Below, in pieces: positions 6,918 through 14,836 of a DNA stretch of 39,723 bases; positions within the stretch are counted from its first letter, which is position 1; each line of letters opens with the position of its first letter. The DNA lies in NCBI GenBank assembly GCA_016285835.1, contig JAEERM010000018.1, positions 1 to 39,723 of the forward strand. The letters are read 5' to 3'. The notes below the pieces were generated by a model. The model did no database searches. It was not told the DNA's origin and saw only the letters and a list, made by a program, of their open reading frames with translations. A program made the translations under genes and the position numbers. The stretch is from Fibrobacter sp. Its GTDB lineage: Bacteria; Fibrobacterota; Fibrobacteria; Fibrobacterales; Fibrobacteraceae.

Positions 6918-7976
6918 ATGAAATACGACATTATAAAGAGTGTATCTCTGCTTGCTCTTTTTGCAGCATTTACTGGTGTAATGTTTGCATGTGGTGGCAG
7001 CAACGACCCCTCGGCCCCGGATAAAGAAGATCCTGTAGTTTCATCTTCGTCCGAAACGCCAATCCTGTCTTCCTTTACAATAACGGAAAACTCCCCCATC
7101 CGCTTCCAGCCGCCTGTAGCTGAAATCAATGGTAATGAAACATTCATTAAGTTTGAAGGAAGCGCCACGCTAGACGGCGCTGACACAACAACAAACGCCG
7201 ATAACGACAACGACCCGGTATTCACCGATGTCGAACTTATACTTGCCTATGTGAACGAAATGGGGCAGAATGCTCCAGCTCTACTTCAGCTCTATTATGA
7301 AAAGCCCGAGTTCCCGCGAGCAACCGTCAATCTTGGCGCCATGAAAACAAGCATAACTGACACAGAAAAAACGCAGTGCGGAACATTCAAGCTATATGTC
7401 GTTCTCAAAGCAACAAACGACCTCGAAATTCCCGACAAGTTTTCGTCGGTTGATTCTGTAGAATTCGTCCGCTCGGCCCAAGCCTGCGAGCCGGATCCGG
7501 AGCCGGTATCGTCTTCTGCCGCAGATGCCATCGAATCAGAAGCAGAATTCAACCAATACATTGGCAAGATGTCCACCTCGGCAATCAATGGTTTCTCGTT
7601 CACCGAAGGCATTGAAGTTCCTATGGCACAAGCCCAAATTAGAATGGAAGCAGACGAAAATGGTAAGCTCACACTCTTTGGAGTCAATGGTTATCAAGTC
7701 GCTAAATATAATAACAAAAATGATAAAGACTTTAGTGACGACTGGACCAAAAAGAGGCTGCCGCCAACCCCCGCACACATAAGCAATTTTAGATTCTCAC
7801 AGAACAAGCTCGCCGAATCCGCAGCCGAATTCGACGTTGACGCATTCTGGGTTGTTGTTGGTCCTGCATTCAACGCCGATACTGGGGACGATTTCTTTGC
7901 ACTCACTCTTGATGAGAAGGACATTCCTAACGTAAATGGAGACAGGCCTCTGACAATCATCTACTACAAGAAGTAG
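6918..7976 (+). CDS. Lipoprotein of a tandem paralogous pair, copy 1
   Basis: This 352-aa protein has a lipoprotein signal peptide (MKYDIIKSVSLLALFAAFTG, lipobox MFAC, Cys about 25), then an acidic/poly-Ser linker (PVVSSSSE). The function is not recognised. The fold region is shared with the next gene: an acidic repeat-like N-domain, a conserved CGTF...LY block, the SVEFVR...C segment and the C-terminal block DKDFSDDWTKKRLP...GPAFNADTGDDFFALTL. A second short Ser linker (PVSSSAAD) separates two halves at about residue 200, suggesting two beta-rich domains. AGAGGAAAC lies upstream of the ATG. It is probably anchored in the outer membrane facing outward or in the periplasm; the location is inference. 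Confidence 0.8.
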   Translation: MKYDIIKSVSLLALFAAFTGVMFACGGSNDPSAPDKEDPVVSSSSETPILSSFTITENSPIRFQPPVAEINGNETFIKFEGSATLDGADTTTNADNDNDPVFTDVELILAYVNEMGQNAPALLQLYYEKPEFPRATVNLGAMKTSITDTEKTQCGTFKLYVVLKATNDLEIPDKFSSVDSVEFVRSAQACEPDPEPVSSSAADAIESEAEFNQYIGKMSTSAINGFSFTEGIEVPMAQAQIRMEADENGKLTLFGVNGYQVAKYNNKNDKDFSDDWTKKRLPPTPAHISNFRFSQNKLAESAAEFDVDAFWVVVGPAFNADTGDDFFALTLDEKDIPNVNGDRPLTIIYYKK

Positions 7977-8006
7977 TATTTTCCTAAAGAATCCTTAATT
8001 TTTCAG

Positions 8007-8045
8007 AAAACTCCGAAGGTTTTAAGCAACTTTCGGAGTTTTTTG
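8007..8045 (+). terminator. Terminator after lipoprotein copy 1
   Basis: An 11-bp stem, AAAACTCCGAA (8007-8017) with TTCGGAGTTTT (8032-8042), encloses a loop of 14 bases; Ts follow. Confidence 0.85.
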
Positions 8046-8179
8046 CATTTGTAAGTGTTTTTTAACACACTTGGAGGCCAATTTGGTCACATTTTTTTGA
8101 TTCAAATTCCTTATATTGTATGTTTTTTTATTTTTTTGTTTATTTTTAAGCACAGACGAAAAGACAAAAGAGGTGATTT

Positions 8180-9229
8180 ATGAAACTCCCATTTTCACAC
8201 TATCTATTGATGATTGCAACAAGTGCAATTGCATTGGTTGGGTTCACAGCATGTTCCGATGACGAATCTTCAAGCCCTTCCGATCCGGGTACAACCACTA
8301 CTACTGTGGATCAACCCCCTGATCTTGCCACGCCAACCGAACTTTCTCCCATTGTTCCACGTCCATTGAGCGTTGATTTCAATGGTGACGGGACTTTCGC
8401 GAAAATCGAAGGCGGTGCAATACTCGACTTGTTGGACACCACAGCCATTCCGGCCGATGCCGAAATAGCATTTACCGAGGTTTCTTTAATCCTTGCAAAG
8501 GTTACAGAAACCGGTGCACGCCAACAAACACCGCTACAGCTCTCATACAACAGCCTCTCAGCGCCGACCCCAAATATCAACTGGGGTAGCCTTTCTGCCA
8601 ACATCACAGACAACAACAAGAGCGACTGCGGAACATTCATGCTCTACGCAGTTTACAATGCCACATACGATATCAATGTCCCCAATATGTTTGTTTCCAT
8701 AGACTCAGTAATGTTTGTACGCGATCAAAAACACTGTGAAGAGGTTCAAGAGACCCCGCCACAATCACAAGAACAATTGGCCGCGCAATCCGTAGAACTC
8801 GCTCCGTTCGTGATTAATATCGGAACAAAGAATGCCACCGGCATTTCGCTTGAAACAGGAACTTCTGTTTCAAACGCCACAGCAGACCTTGTCTTCACAG
8901 CCGATGAATTGACTGGAAAGATTACAGTGCATGGCAAAAACGGAATACAAGTGGCGCCTTACAGCAACAAAAAGGATAAAGACTTTAGTGATGACTGGAC
9001 CATCAAGAAACTGCCTGAGCAAGCGCACCTGAGCGACTTCCGATTCAAAAAGAGCAGCCTTGCAGCAACATGCGAATTTGAATCGTTCATGTTCTATGTT
9101 GCGATCGGCCCCAACTACAACGCAGAAACGGGCGACGGATTCTACGCATTCACGTTGCAGGAAAAATCGGACACTCCGGATACAAACGGCAACTTTGACC
9201 TGACCATCTTCATGTTTAAAAAGAAATAA
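8180..9229 (+). CDS. Lipoprotein of a tandem paralogous pair, copy 2
   Basis: This 349-aa protein has a signal peptide with lipobox GFTAC (Cys about 27), then Ser/Asp/Pro- and Thr-rich linker residues. It is clearly paralogous to the gene just upstream: the blocks CGTFMLYAVYNATYD, SIDSVMFVRDQKHCE, NKKDKDFSDDWTIKKLP and GPNYNAETGDGFYAFTLQEK align with copy 1 in the same order. The central Ser linker is replaced by a Gln-rich one (PPQSQEQL). Paired Cys in both copies could form a disulfide. AGAGGTGATTT precedes the ATG. It has its own upstream region and terminator, so the two copies are separate transcription units. The function is unknown. Confidence 0.8.
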   Translation: MKLPFSHYLLMIATSAIALVGFTACSDDESSSPSDPGTTTTTVDQPPDLATPTELSPIVPRPLSVDFNGDGTFAKIEGGAILDLLDTTAIPADAEIAFTEVSLILAKVTETGARQQTPLQLSYNSLSAPTPNINWGSLSANITDNNKSDCGTFMLYAVYNATYDINVPNMFVSIDSVMFVRDQKHCEEVQETPPQSQEQLAAQSVELAPFVINIGTKNATGISLETGTSVSNATADLVFTADELTGKITVHGKNGIQVAPYSNKKDKDFSDDWTIKKLPEQAHLSDFRFKKSSLAATCEFESFMFYVAIGPNYNAETGDGFYAFTLQEKSDTPDTNGNFDLTIFMFKKK

Positions 9230-9252
9230 GTCACAAAACACCGATTTTCAAC

Positions 9253-9279
9253 GGTTCCCCTCCTTTGGGGAACCTTTTT
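9253..9279 (+). terminator. Terminator after lipoprotein copy 2
   Basis: The perfect 8-bp stem GGTTCCCC (9253-9260) / GGGGAACC (9267-9274) has a 6-base loop and is followed by TTTTT. Confidence 0.9.
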
Positions 9280-9323
9280 ATTTTTCTAAATTTTCGCCCG
9301 TAAATTTAAATACGGAGTAAATC

Positions 9324-10958
9324 ATGCTCAAGAAACTTTCCAACTTCCCCGGTATCAAGGGACCCGTCGTCACCATCGTGATGGACGGTTTTGGCATCAC
9401 CGATAAGGTCGAAGGCAACGCCATCAAGGCTGCCCGCACCCCGACCCTCGACAACCTCTTCAAGATGTACCCGAACGTGCTCCTGAAGGCTCACGGCCGC
9501 GCCGTGGGTATGCCGACCAACGAAGACATGGGTAACTCCGAAGTGGGCCACAACGCTATCGGTGCCGGCCAGGTGTACAACCAGGGTGCCGCCCTCGTGC
9601 AAGACGCCATCGTCTCCGGCGACATCTTCGGCCGCGACGCCTGGAAGGAAATCGCCTCCAACGTGCGTGATCACGGTTCCGTGCTCCACTTCATCGGCCT
9701 CTTCAGCGACGGTAACGTTCACTCCAACATCAGCCACCTCAAGGCCATGGTCGCCCAGGCCAAGAAGGAAGGCCTCAAGAAGGTTCGTGTGCATATCCTC
9801 CTCGACGGTCGTGACGTGCCGGAAACCTCCGCTCTCGATTATGTGGGCCCGTTCGAAAAGTTCATGGACGAACTGCGCAGCCCGGAATTCGACGTCTGCA
9901 TTGCTAGCGGCGGTGGCCGTATGCAGATTACCATGGACCGTTACAATGCTAACTGGAAGATGGTGGAACTCGGCTGGAAGACCCACGTGCTCGGCGAAGG
10001 CCGCTACTTCGACAACGCTACACAGGCTATCGAAACGCTCCGTGGCGAAACCAAGGCCATTGACCAGGACTTGCCTCCGTTCGTGATTGCGAAGGACGGC
10101 CAGCCGGTCGGAACCATCAACGATGGCGACTCCGTGGTGTTCTTCAACTTCCGTGGCGACCGCGCCATCGAAATCACCCGTGCCTTCGAAGAAGAATCCT
10201 TCAGCGAATTTGACCGCAAGCGCTTCCCGCACGTCTGCTACGCCGGCATGCTCCAGTACGACGGCGACCTCAAGCTCCCGAACCGCTTCCTCGTGCCGCC
10301 TCCGGCCATCAAGGAAACCAGCGGCGAATGGCTTGCCGAAACGGGCGTGAAGCAGTTCGCCTGCTCCGAAACGCAGAAATACGGCCACGTGACCTACTTC
10401 TGGAATGGCAACCGTTCCAGCAAGTTCGACGGCGAAACCTACCTCGAAATTGAATCTGACGTTGTTCCGTTCGAACAGCGCCCGTGGATGAAGGCTGCCG
10501 AAATCACCGACGCCATGATCGAAGCTTTGAAGAGCGGCAAGTACCAGACGCTCCGCTGCAACTTCCCGAACGGCGACATGGTGGGCCACACCGGTTCCTT
10601 CCGCGCCGCTACGATGGCTATCGAAGCTGTGGACATCGGCCTCGCCCGCTTGCTCCCGGTGATTGACGCCCTCGGTGGTGTTGCTATCATCACGGCTGAC
10701 CACGGTAACGCCGACGAAATGTACGAAATCGACAAGAAGACCGGCATGCCGAAGGTCAACAAGGACGGTACGTTCAAGGCCAAGACGAGCCACACGCTCA
10801 ACAAGGTGCCGTGCATCCTTTACGATAACGTCACAGGCGGCAAGCTCGGCCTCAAGGAAGGCGACTGGGGTCTTTCCAACATCGCTGCTACGACGGCCAA
10901 CCTCCTCGGCCTCGAAAAGCACGAAGCTTGGGACGACTCGATGCTCATCATCAAGTAA
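9324..10958 (+). CDS. gpmI: 2,3-bisphosphoglycerate-independent phosphoglycerate mutase
   Basis: This enzyme interconverts 3- and 2-phosphoglycerate in glycolysis through a phosphoserine intermediate with two Mn ions. The 544-aa protein has the alkaline-phosphatase-superfamily metal sites: VMDGFGI near the N-terminus (about residue 20), the catalytic Ser in GNSEVGHNAIGAGQ (about 72-85), HFIGLFSDGNVHSN, the substrate segment NFRGDRAIEITRAF, NGDMVGHTG, and ADHGNADEMYE near the C-terminus. The length fits the family. GGAG 6 bases upstream supports the ATG. Codon use is GC-rich and highly biased, as for an abundant protein. Confidence 0.97.
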   Translation: MLKKLSNFPGIKGPVVTIVMDGFGITDKVEGNAIKAARTPTLDNLFKMYPNVLLKAHGRAVGMPTNEDMGNSEVGHNAIGAGQVYNQGAALVQDAIVSGDIFGRDAWKEIASNVRDHGSVLHFIGLFSDGNVHSNISHLKAMVAQAKKEGLKKVRVHILLDGRDVPETSALDYVGPFEKFMDELRSPEFDVCIASGGGRMQITMDRYNANWKMVELGWKTHVLGEGRYFDNATQAIETLRGETKAIDQDLPPFVIAKDGQPVGTINDGDSVVFFNFRGDRAIEITRAFEEESFSEFDRKRFPHVCYAGMLQYDGDLKLPNRFLVPPPAIKETSGEWLAETGVKQFACSETQKYGHVTYFWNGNRSSKFDGETYLEIESDVVPFEQRPWMKAAEITDAMIEALKSGKYQTLRCNFPNGDMVGHTGSFRAATMAIEAVDIGLARLLPVIDALGGVAIITADHGNADEMYEIDKKTGMPKVNKDGTFKAKTSHTLNKVPCILYDNVTGGKLGLKEGDWGLSNIAATTANLLGLEKHEAWDDSMLIIK

Positions 10959-10972
10959 GAGCCGCACAAGTT

Positions 10973-11022
10973 GCTTCGGCAAGCTCAGCAAACTTACAAG
11001 TGCCCTGAGCCTGTCGAAAGGC
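10973..11022. repeat. Inverted REP-like pair after gpmI
   Basis: The left arm GCTTCGGCAAGCTCAG (10973-10988) and right arm CTGAGCCTGTCGAAAGGC (11005-11022) are imperfect inverted copies of the motif also seen inside uvrB. The transcript could form a stem-loop just before the gpmI terminator. Confidence 0.65.
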
Positions 11023-11033
11023 AATACTAAAAA

Positions 11034-11057
11034 GGGACCCGCAAGGGTTCCTTTTTT
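11034..11057 (+). terminator. Terminator after gpmI (recurrent type)
   Basis: Stem GGGACCC (11034-11040), loop GCAA, GGGTTCC (11045-11051), then six Ts. The same hairpin occurs at 11953-11977 and, with two changes, on the minus strand at 38018-37995. Confidence 0.9.
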
Positions 11058-11150
11058 ACAATTTGTCAAAAGAGATTTTCGCATAAGCTATACGTACTAT
11101 TTTTTCAAATGTATATTCCTTTATAGGAAACCGTTTTTCGAGGAGTAATT

Positions 11151-11921
11151 ATGTCTATTCGAAAGAGCAAACGTAAAATCGCCCTATGCATCGCCGCCCT
11201 CTTTTGGGCCGCCTGCGATAACGATTCCAGCTCCGCGCCCGACGTGACCATTCCGCCAGAAAGTTCCGATATTCCCGGCAGTAGCGTAACACCGACCTCA
11301 AGCGAAACGGCGCCTGCGGAAAGTTCATCCAGCGATGCAATCACTCCCGAAAGCAGTTCCACCTATGTCAATCCCGACTACCCCTATACGCTAGACAACG
11401 ACCCCTCCGTCCACTGCAAGGATTCGACATACCACCACATATCTTTTTGTCCTTCGTCCAAGCCTCGATCGCAAGTCATTGCCGAACTTCAGGAAAACAC
11501 ACCCCTTTATGGCACTATACAACAACCCGTTTGTGCCGACCAAAACCATGACTATGCCATATTCAAGTGCGACGACGGAAGCATGTATCCCGGCAGCCCA
11601 TATTTTCTTCCCCAGAAGGGCTTGCTCATACAACAAGATTATACAGACGATGGCAAATGGATCCCGACAAAAGAAAAAATTGCGAAGGACATAGAAGAAG
11701 CGGAAGCAAGTACGGATTTTCCTTATAAACTAGCGAAAGACTCAACCATCAACTGTAAAATAACATACAGAACAAGAACCAACACCGCAGGAACTCAAGA
11801 TTTCACCTACCAGAACCTGCAAGAGGACTTTTTTTTCAAATGCGAAGACGGAAACAGCTACGAAAAAGAAGAAATGCTCAGAGACGAAGAAGGCTACCTC
11901 TACAAGCGCAAAGATACCTAA
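11151..11921 (+). CDS. Lipoprotein with poly-Ser linker (paralogue of the protein at 38043-38966)
   Basis: This 256-aa lipoprotein has a basic N-terminus (MSIRKSKRK), hydrophobic core and lipobox FWAAC (Cys 20). A Ser/Pro/Thr-rich linker of about 50 residues follows. The mature domain begins YPYTLDNDPSVHCK and ends CEDGNSYEKEEMLRDEEGYLYKRK; both blocks recur in the lipoprotein at 38 kb. Six or more Cys suggest disulfides. The function is unknown. GAGGAG lies upstream of the ATG. The gene is framed by two near-identical terminators. Confidence 0.8.
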   Translation: MSIRKSKRKIALCIAALFWAACDNDSSSAPDVTIPPESSDIPGSSVTPTSSETAPAESSSSDAITPESSSTYVNPDYPYTLDNDPSVHCKDSTYHHISFCPSSKPRSQVIAELQENTPLYGTIQQPVCADQNHDYAIFKCDDGSMYPGSPYFLPQKGLLIQQDYTDDGKWIPTKEKIAKDIEEAEASTDFPYKLAKDSTINCKITYRTRTNTAGTQDFTYQNLQEDFFFKCEDGNSYEKEEMLRDEEGYLYKRKDT

Positions 11922-11952
11922 GGGTTTGAAAGAGCAGAAAAAATACTGAGAA

Positions 11953-11977
11953 GGGACCCGCAAGGGTTCCTTTTTTT
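11953..11977 (+). terminator. Terminator after the 11-kb lipoprotein (recurrent type)
   Basis: Stem GGGACCC (11953-11959), loop GCAA, GGGTTCC (11964-11970), seven Ts. It is identical in stem and loop to the terminator upstream of this gene. Confidence 0.9.
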
Positions 11978-12031
11978 GTTCAAAATAAAGTATATTCTAA
12001 AAGGCAGCAGAAAAGCAAGAAGAAGAAAAAC

Positions 12032-12496
12032 ATGCCCCTGAAATTCATCCTGTTTATATCGTTATTTTTCACCCTCGCCTGGGGAGATGAAAGCAATTGC
12101 CTACCTGCCGGTGTTGTTGATCTTGGCAAAGAAAAACTCGTTTACGGGAAAGACACGATTGAAGTCAACGTATATATGGTGGAAAAGCAAAAAATGCGTA
12201 CCACATTCCACAAGAGTGGAAATGGAGTAACAATAGATTCCGTTGTATATTCAGATGGAACATATTATATAAACGAACAACGCGGTCATGTGACGAGGCA
12301 ACGAGAAGAATCCGGCGAACAGACTTTTTTCATATACAACAATGAAAATCATTTAATACAAATTTTTTCCATCGGCAAAGAAAAAGCGCGTTTATATGAC
12401 GACAAGGGAAAATTACTTCCTATTTATAAAGAAATCCGTGGCGATACTGTTTTTTGGGATCCAGAGTACAAAAGTGACGGCCAGTTCATTAATTAG
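12032..12496 (+). CDS. Secreted protein of a three-gene paralogous cluster, copy 1
   Basis: This 154-aa product has a signal peptide (MPLKFILFISLFFTLAWG-D) and no lipobox. The family is not recognised. Two short blocks are shared with the next two genes: DSVVYSDGTYYINE (about residues 70-83) and KARLYDDKGKLLPIYKEIRGDTVFW near the C-terminus. It is predicted soluble, exported and beta-rich. A TATATT at 11991-11996 may be the -10; the region before ATG is A/G-rich (AAGAAGAAG). It is the first of three genes separated by 36-bp gaps. Confidence 0.7.
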   Translation: MPLKFILFISLFFTLAWGDESNCLPAGVVDLGKEKLVYGKDTIEVNVYMVEKQKMRTTFHKSGNGVTIDSVVYSDGTYYINEQRGHVTRQREESGEQTFFIYNNENHLIQIFSIGKEKARLYDDKGKLLPIYKEIRGDTVFWDPEYKSDGQFIN

Positions 12497-12532
12497 AAAA
12501 AATCCAACAAATCAAAATAGGGCGTCCATATC

Positions 12533-13021
12533 ATGTTCTCAAAGGTAATATTCTTTTCTATGTTTGCACTCTTTACACTTGCTACCGCATCTGAAGAGTA
12601 CTCGCCAAAAGGAACAAAATTTGGAAAGTCTGTTGTTATAAATATTATTAGTTTTAAAGGAGACACAATCAAAGTAAATGAAGCCGTGCGAAGGGATTCG
12701 ACATTTGATGGTGTGCATCTTGAATATTCCTATGAAAGTGTTGGAACAGAATTGTATTTTAAGGATTCCGTGGTTAATCCCGATGGAACTTATGAAATCG
12801 CGGAAAAACATGGTTCTTTAAAGAGATTCCGCTATATATCGGGTGAAGAACATTTTAATCAATATGACAATCATGGAAAGATTATAAAATCTTATATAAT
12901 CAACATGGAAGACAAAGCGCGTCTGAAGGATAAGAACGGAAATTTGCTTCCTTATTATAAAAGCGTTCACGGAGATACTGTTTTTCTTGAAACTAAGCTT
13001 TTGGATAAAGGATGGTTCTGA
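12533..13021 (+). CDS. Secreted protein of a three-gene paralogous cluster, copy 2
   Basis: This 162-aa protein begins with a signal peptide (MFSKVIFFSMFALFTLATA-S). It shares with its neighbours the block KDSVVNPDGTYEIAEKHG and the C-terminal KARLKDKNGNLLPYYKSVHG followed by DTVFLE. It is AT-rich compared with housekeeping genes. No catalytic motif is visible. The spacing of 36 bp from copy 1 and 36 bp to copy 3, with no terminator between them, indicates one operon. Confidence 0.7.
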   Translation: MFSKVIFFSMFALFTLATASEEYSPKGTKFGKSVVINIISFKGDTIKVNEAVRRDSTFDGVHLEYSYESVGTELYFKDSVVNPDGTYEIAEKHGSLKRFRYISGEEHFNQYDNHGKIIKSYIINMEDKARLKDKNGNLLPYYKSVHGDTVFLETKLLDKGWF

Positions 13022-13057
13022 AACCATATACTTATTAACAAAGGTATATTTAGTTCT

Positions 13058-13606
13058 ATGCAACGAATGATTTTTTTTATACTAATTATTTTTCTTTTCA
13101 TTTCACTCACATCTGCAACTGATAGCAGTCAACAAATTTCGAATACGGTTCTTATCAGGAGTCAAGACCTTGGAACAGAAAAAAGAGTGATTAACGGAAG
13201 AACGGTGATTCTCAAAGTCAATAAAATCGAACATGACAAAGATCATTACAGCTCTACTGGCGAAGAGGTTACCCGTTTCTTCAAAGATTGTGAAGACGTT
13301 TCTGTAGATTCGGTAGTATACGCAGATGGATCTTCTTTTGTAGACGAGTTTGATTTCCTAAACGACATCCATAAACAGACAAATAGGGTGGGCGTTGTTC
13401 ACTATATCTTTTGGCAGAACTATCAAATTATAAAAGAATACATTATTGGAGAAAAAAAAGAGAACCTATACAAACCCGACGGAAGCTTAAAACCCGAATA
13501 TCAAGAAGTCCGAGGCGATACAGCCTTTGTTAAAGCCCCTGTGTATAGCAATATTCAAACATATGATACAGATTCCGGCTATACTATTATGAGAGTCCTT
13601 CATTAG
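13058..13606 (+). CDS. Secreted protein of a three-gene paralogous cluster, copy 3
   Basis: This 182-aa protein has a signal peptide (MQRMIFFILIIFLFISLTSA). Shared blocks are more diverged: DSVVYADGSSFVDEFDF and NLYKPDGSLKPEYQEVRGDT followed by AFVK. It has an extra N-terminal segment with many charged residues and a longer C-terminus (YDTDSGYTIMRVLH). AAAGG lies 12-17 bases upstream of the ATG. The function is unknown. Confidence 0.7.
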   Translation: MQRMIFFILIIFLFISLTSATDSSQQISNTVLIRSQDLGTEKRVINGRTVILKVNKIEHDKDHYSSTGEEVTRFFKDCEDVSVDSVVYADGSSFVDEFDFLNDIHKQTNRVGVVHYIFWQNYQIIKEYIIGEKKENLYKPDGSLKPEYQEVRGDTAFVKAPVYSNIQTYDTDSGYTIMRVLH

Positions 13607-13779
13607 ATAAATCCTAGAACGCCAAAAGAAGCGCTGCGAAGACTACAAGAAATCCCTGAAATAGAAATAAGAAAAACTCATTCGTGAAAACGGTTCGTTG
13701 ATTAAAAAAACATGGCTTATTGGGGATTTTAAATAATAATTCGCTTCAGCAAACTTGCTTATTTACTAGTTTAGTGCAC

Positions 13780-14709
13780 ATGACGCGCGTTCGCAAGAAA
13801 GATGACAGTGCCGAAGTTCGCAAGGTGACCTGGGTAGGGCTCGCCTGGAACGCCGTTCTTTCTATCGCAAAATTTGTCGTGGGCACGCTCGGCAACTCGC
13901 AGGCCCTCGTCGCCGACGCCATCCACAGCGCATCCGATTTTATCACAGATATTGCCGTCATCGTGGGGAGCCATTTCTGGAACTCGCCACCAGACGCAGA
14001 GCACCCCTACGGGCACCGCCGCTTCGAGACGTTGATTACCATTTGCATCGGCATTGCCGTGGCCGTCGTCGGCATCGGAATCGGCTACAACGCCGTCTGC
14101 AACTTGATCGCCGGCGAATGTAAGAAGCCAGAATTTCCCGTAGCTGTCATGGCCCTAGTTTCCATCCTCGTCAAGGAAGCCCTGTTCCATTATACAAAGA
14201 AGGCGGGCCAGCGAATTAGAAGCCAAGCCCTAGAAGCCAATGCTTGGCACCACAGGAGCGACGCGTTCAGTTCCATTCCCGTAGTTGTCGCCGTCGTGAC
14301 CGTCATCGCCATACCGGAACTCTGGTTTGCCGATGCCGTCGGAGCCATCATCGTAGCCTTTTTCATCTTGCACTCCGCCAAGGACATTGCATGGCCCGGA
14401 ATCCACCAGGTGGCAGACCAGGGCGCATCCAAGGAAGTTTCGGAGAAGCTAAAAAATATTGCCCTATCCTTCCCCGAAGTCATCAGCATCCACGGGTTCC
14501 GCACGCGGTATGTGGGTAACGACTTGCACGTAGATTTGCATATTGTCGTCCCTGCCGACATGACCTTGCTGGCCGCCCACGACATTGCCGAAGATGTGGA
14601 ACAAAAGCTCATTGACTGTGGCGAAAACGTGGTCGACGCGCTTGTCCATATTGACCCGTACACTCCAGAACGGGCCGCCCGCGGCGAAACCAAGACAATA
14701 ACCCGCTAA
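13780..14709 (+). CDS. Cation diffusion facilitator (CDF) family transporter
   Basis: CDF proteins export Zn, Mn, Fe or other divalent cations across the inner membrane in exchange for protons. ATG 13780 gives 309 aa beginning MTRVRKKDDSAEVRKVTW. The metal-site motifs are HSASDFITD in TM2 (about residues 45-53) and HHRSDAFSS in TM5 (about 160-168), each supplying Asp/His ligands; HPYGHRRFE is the usual loop. Six membrane segments precede a C-terminal cytoplasmic ferredoxin-like domain (SIHGFRTRYVGNDLHVDLHI). An in-frame TTG at 13720 is possible but lacks support; no clear ribosome binding site precedes either start. The substrate cannot be told. Confidence 0.9.
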   Translation: MTRVRKKDDSAEVRKVTWVGLAWNAVLSIAKFVVGTLGNSQALVADAIHSASDFITDIAVIVGSHFWNSPPDAEHPYGHRRFETLITICIGIAVAVVGIGIGYNAVCNLIAGECKKPEFPVAVMALVSILVKEALFHYTKKAGQRIRSQALEANAWHHRSDAFSSIPVVVAVVTVIAIPELWFADAVGAIIVAFFILHSAKDIAWPGIHQVADQGASKEVSEKLKNIALSFPEVISIHGFRTRYVGNDLHVDLHIVVPADMTLLAAHDIAEDVEQKLIDCGENVVDALVHIDPYTPERAARGETKTITR

Positions 14710-14722
14710 ACAAGCAAAAAAC

Positions 14723-14778
14723 AACCACTATAGTGAATATTCCAACATGGGTGTTCCCGAGGTGGTTCTTTTTGCCTT
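14723..14778 (+). terminator. Probable terminator after the CDF gene
   Basis: AACCAC (14723-14728) pairs with GTGGTT (14762-14767) across a long, partly paired loop, followed by two T-runs. Confidence 0.5.
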
Positions 14779-14836
14779 TTTTTGTTTATAATAAAATAGA
14801 TGCGCTCCAGCGTATTCATTTTCACGGGAGGTGATC

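Noticed and set aside
9306..11084. Very long open frame on the minus strand opposite gpmI
   Set aside because: It mirrors a clear gpmI gene; the open antisense frame is explained by strong codon bias (few codons whose complement is a stop). No ribosome binding site and no family match.
13607..13779. Gap before the CDF gene searched for a small gene or terminator
   Set aside because: Only weak stem-loops and an unsupported in-frame TTG at 13720 were seen; nothing worth annotating.
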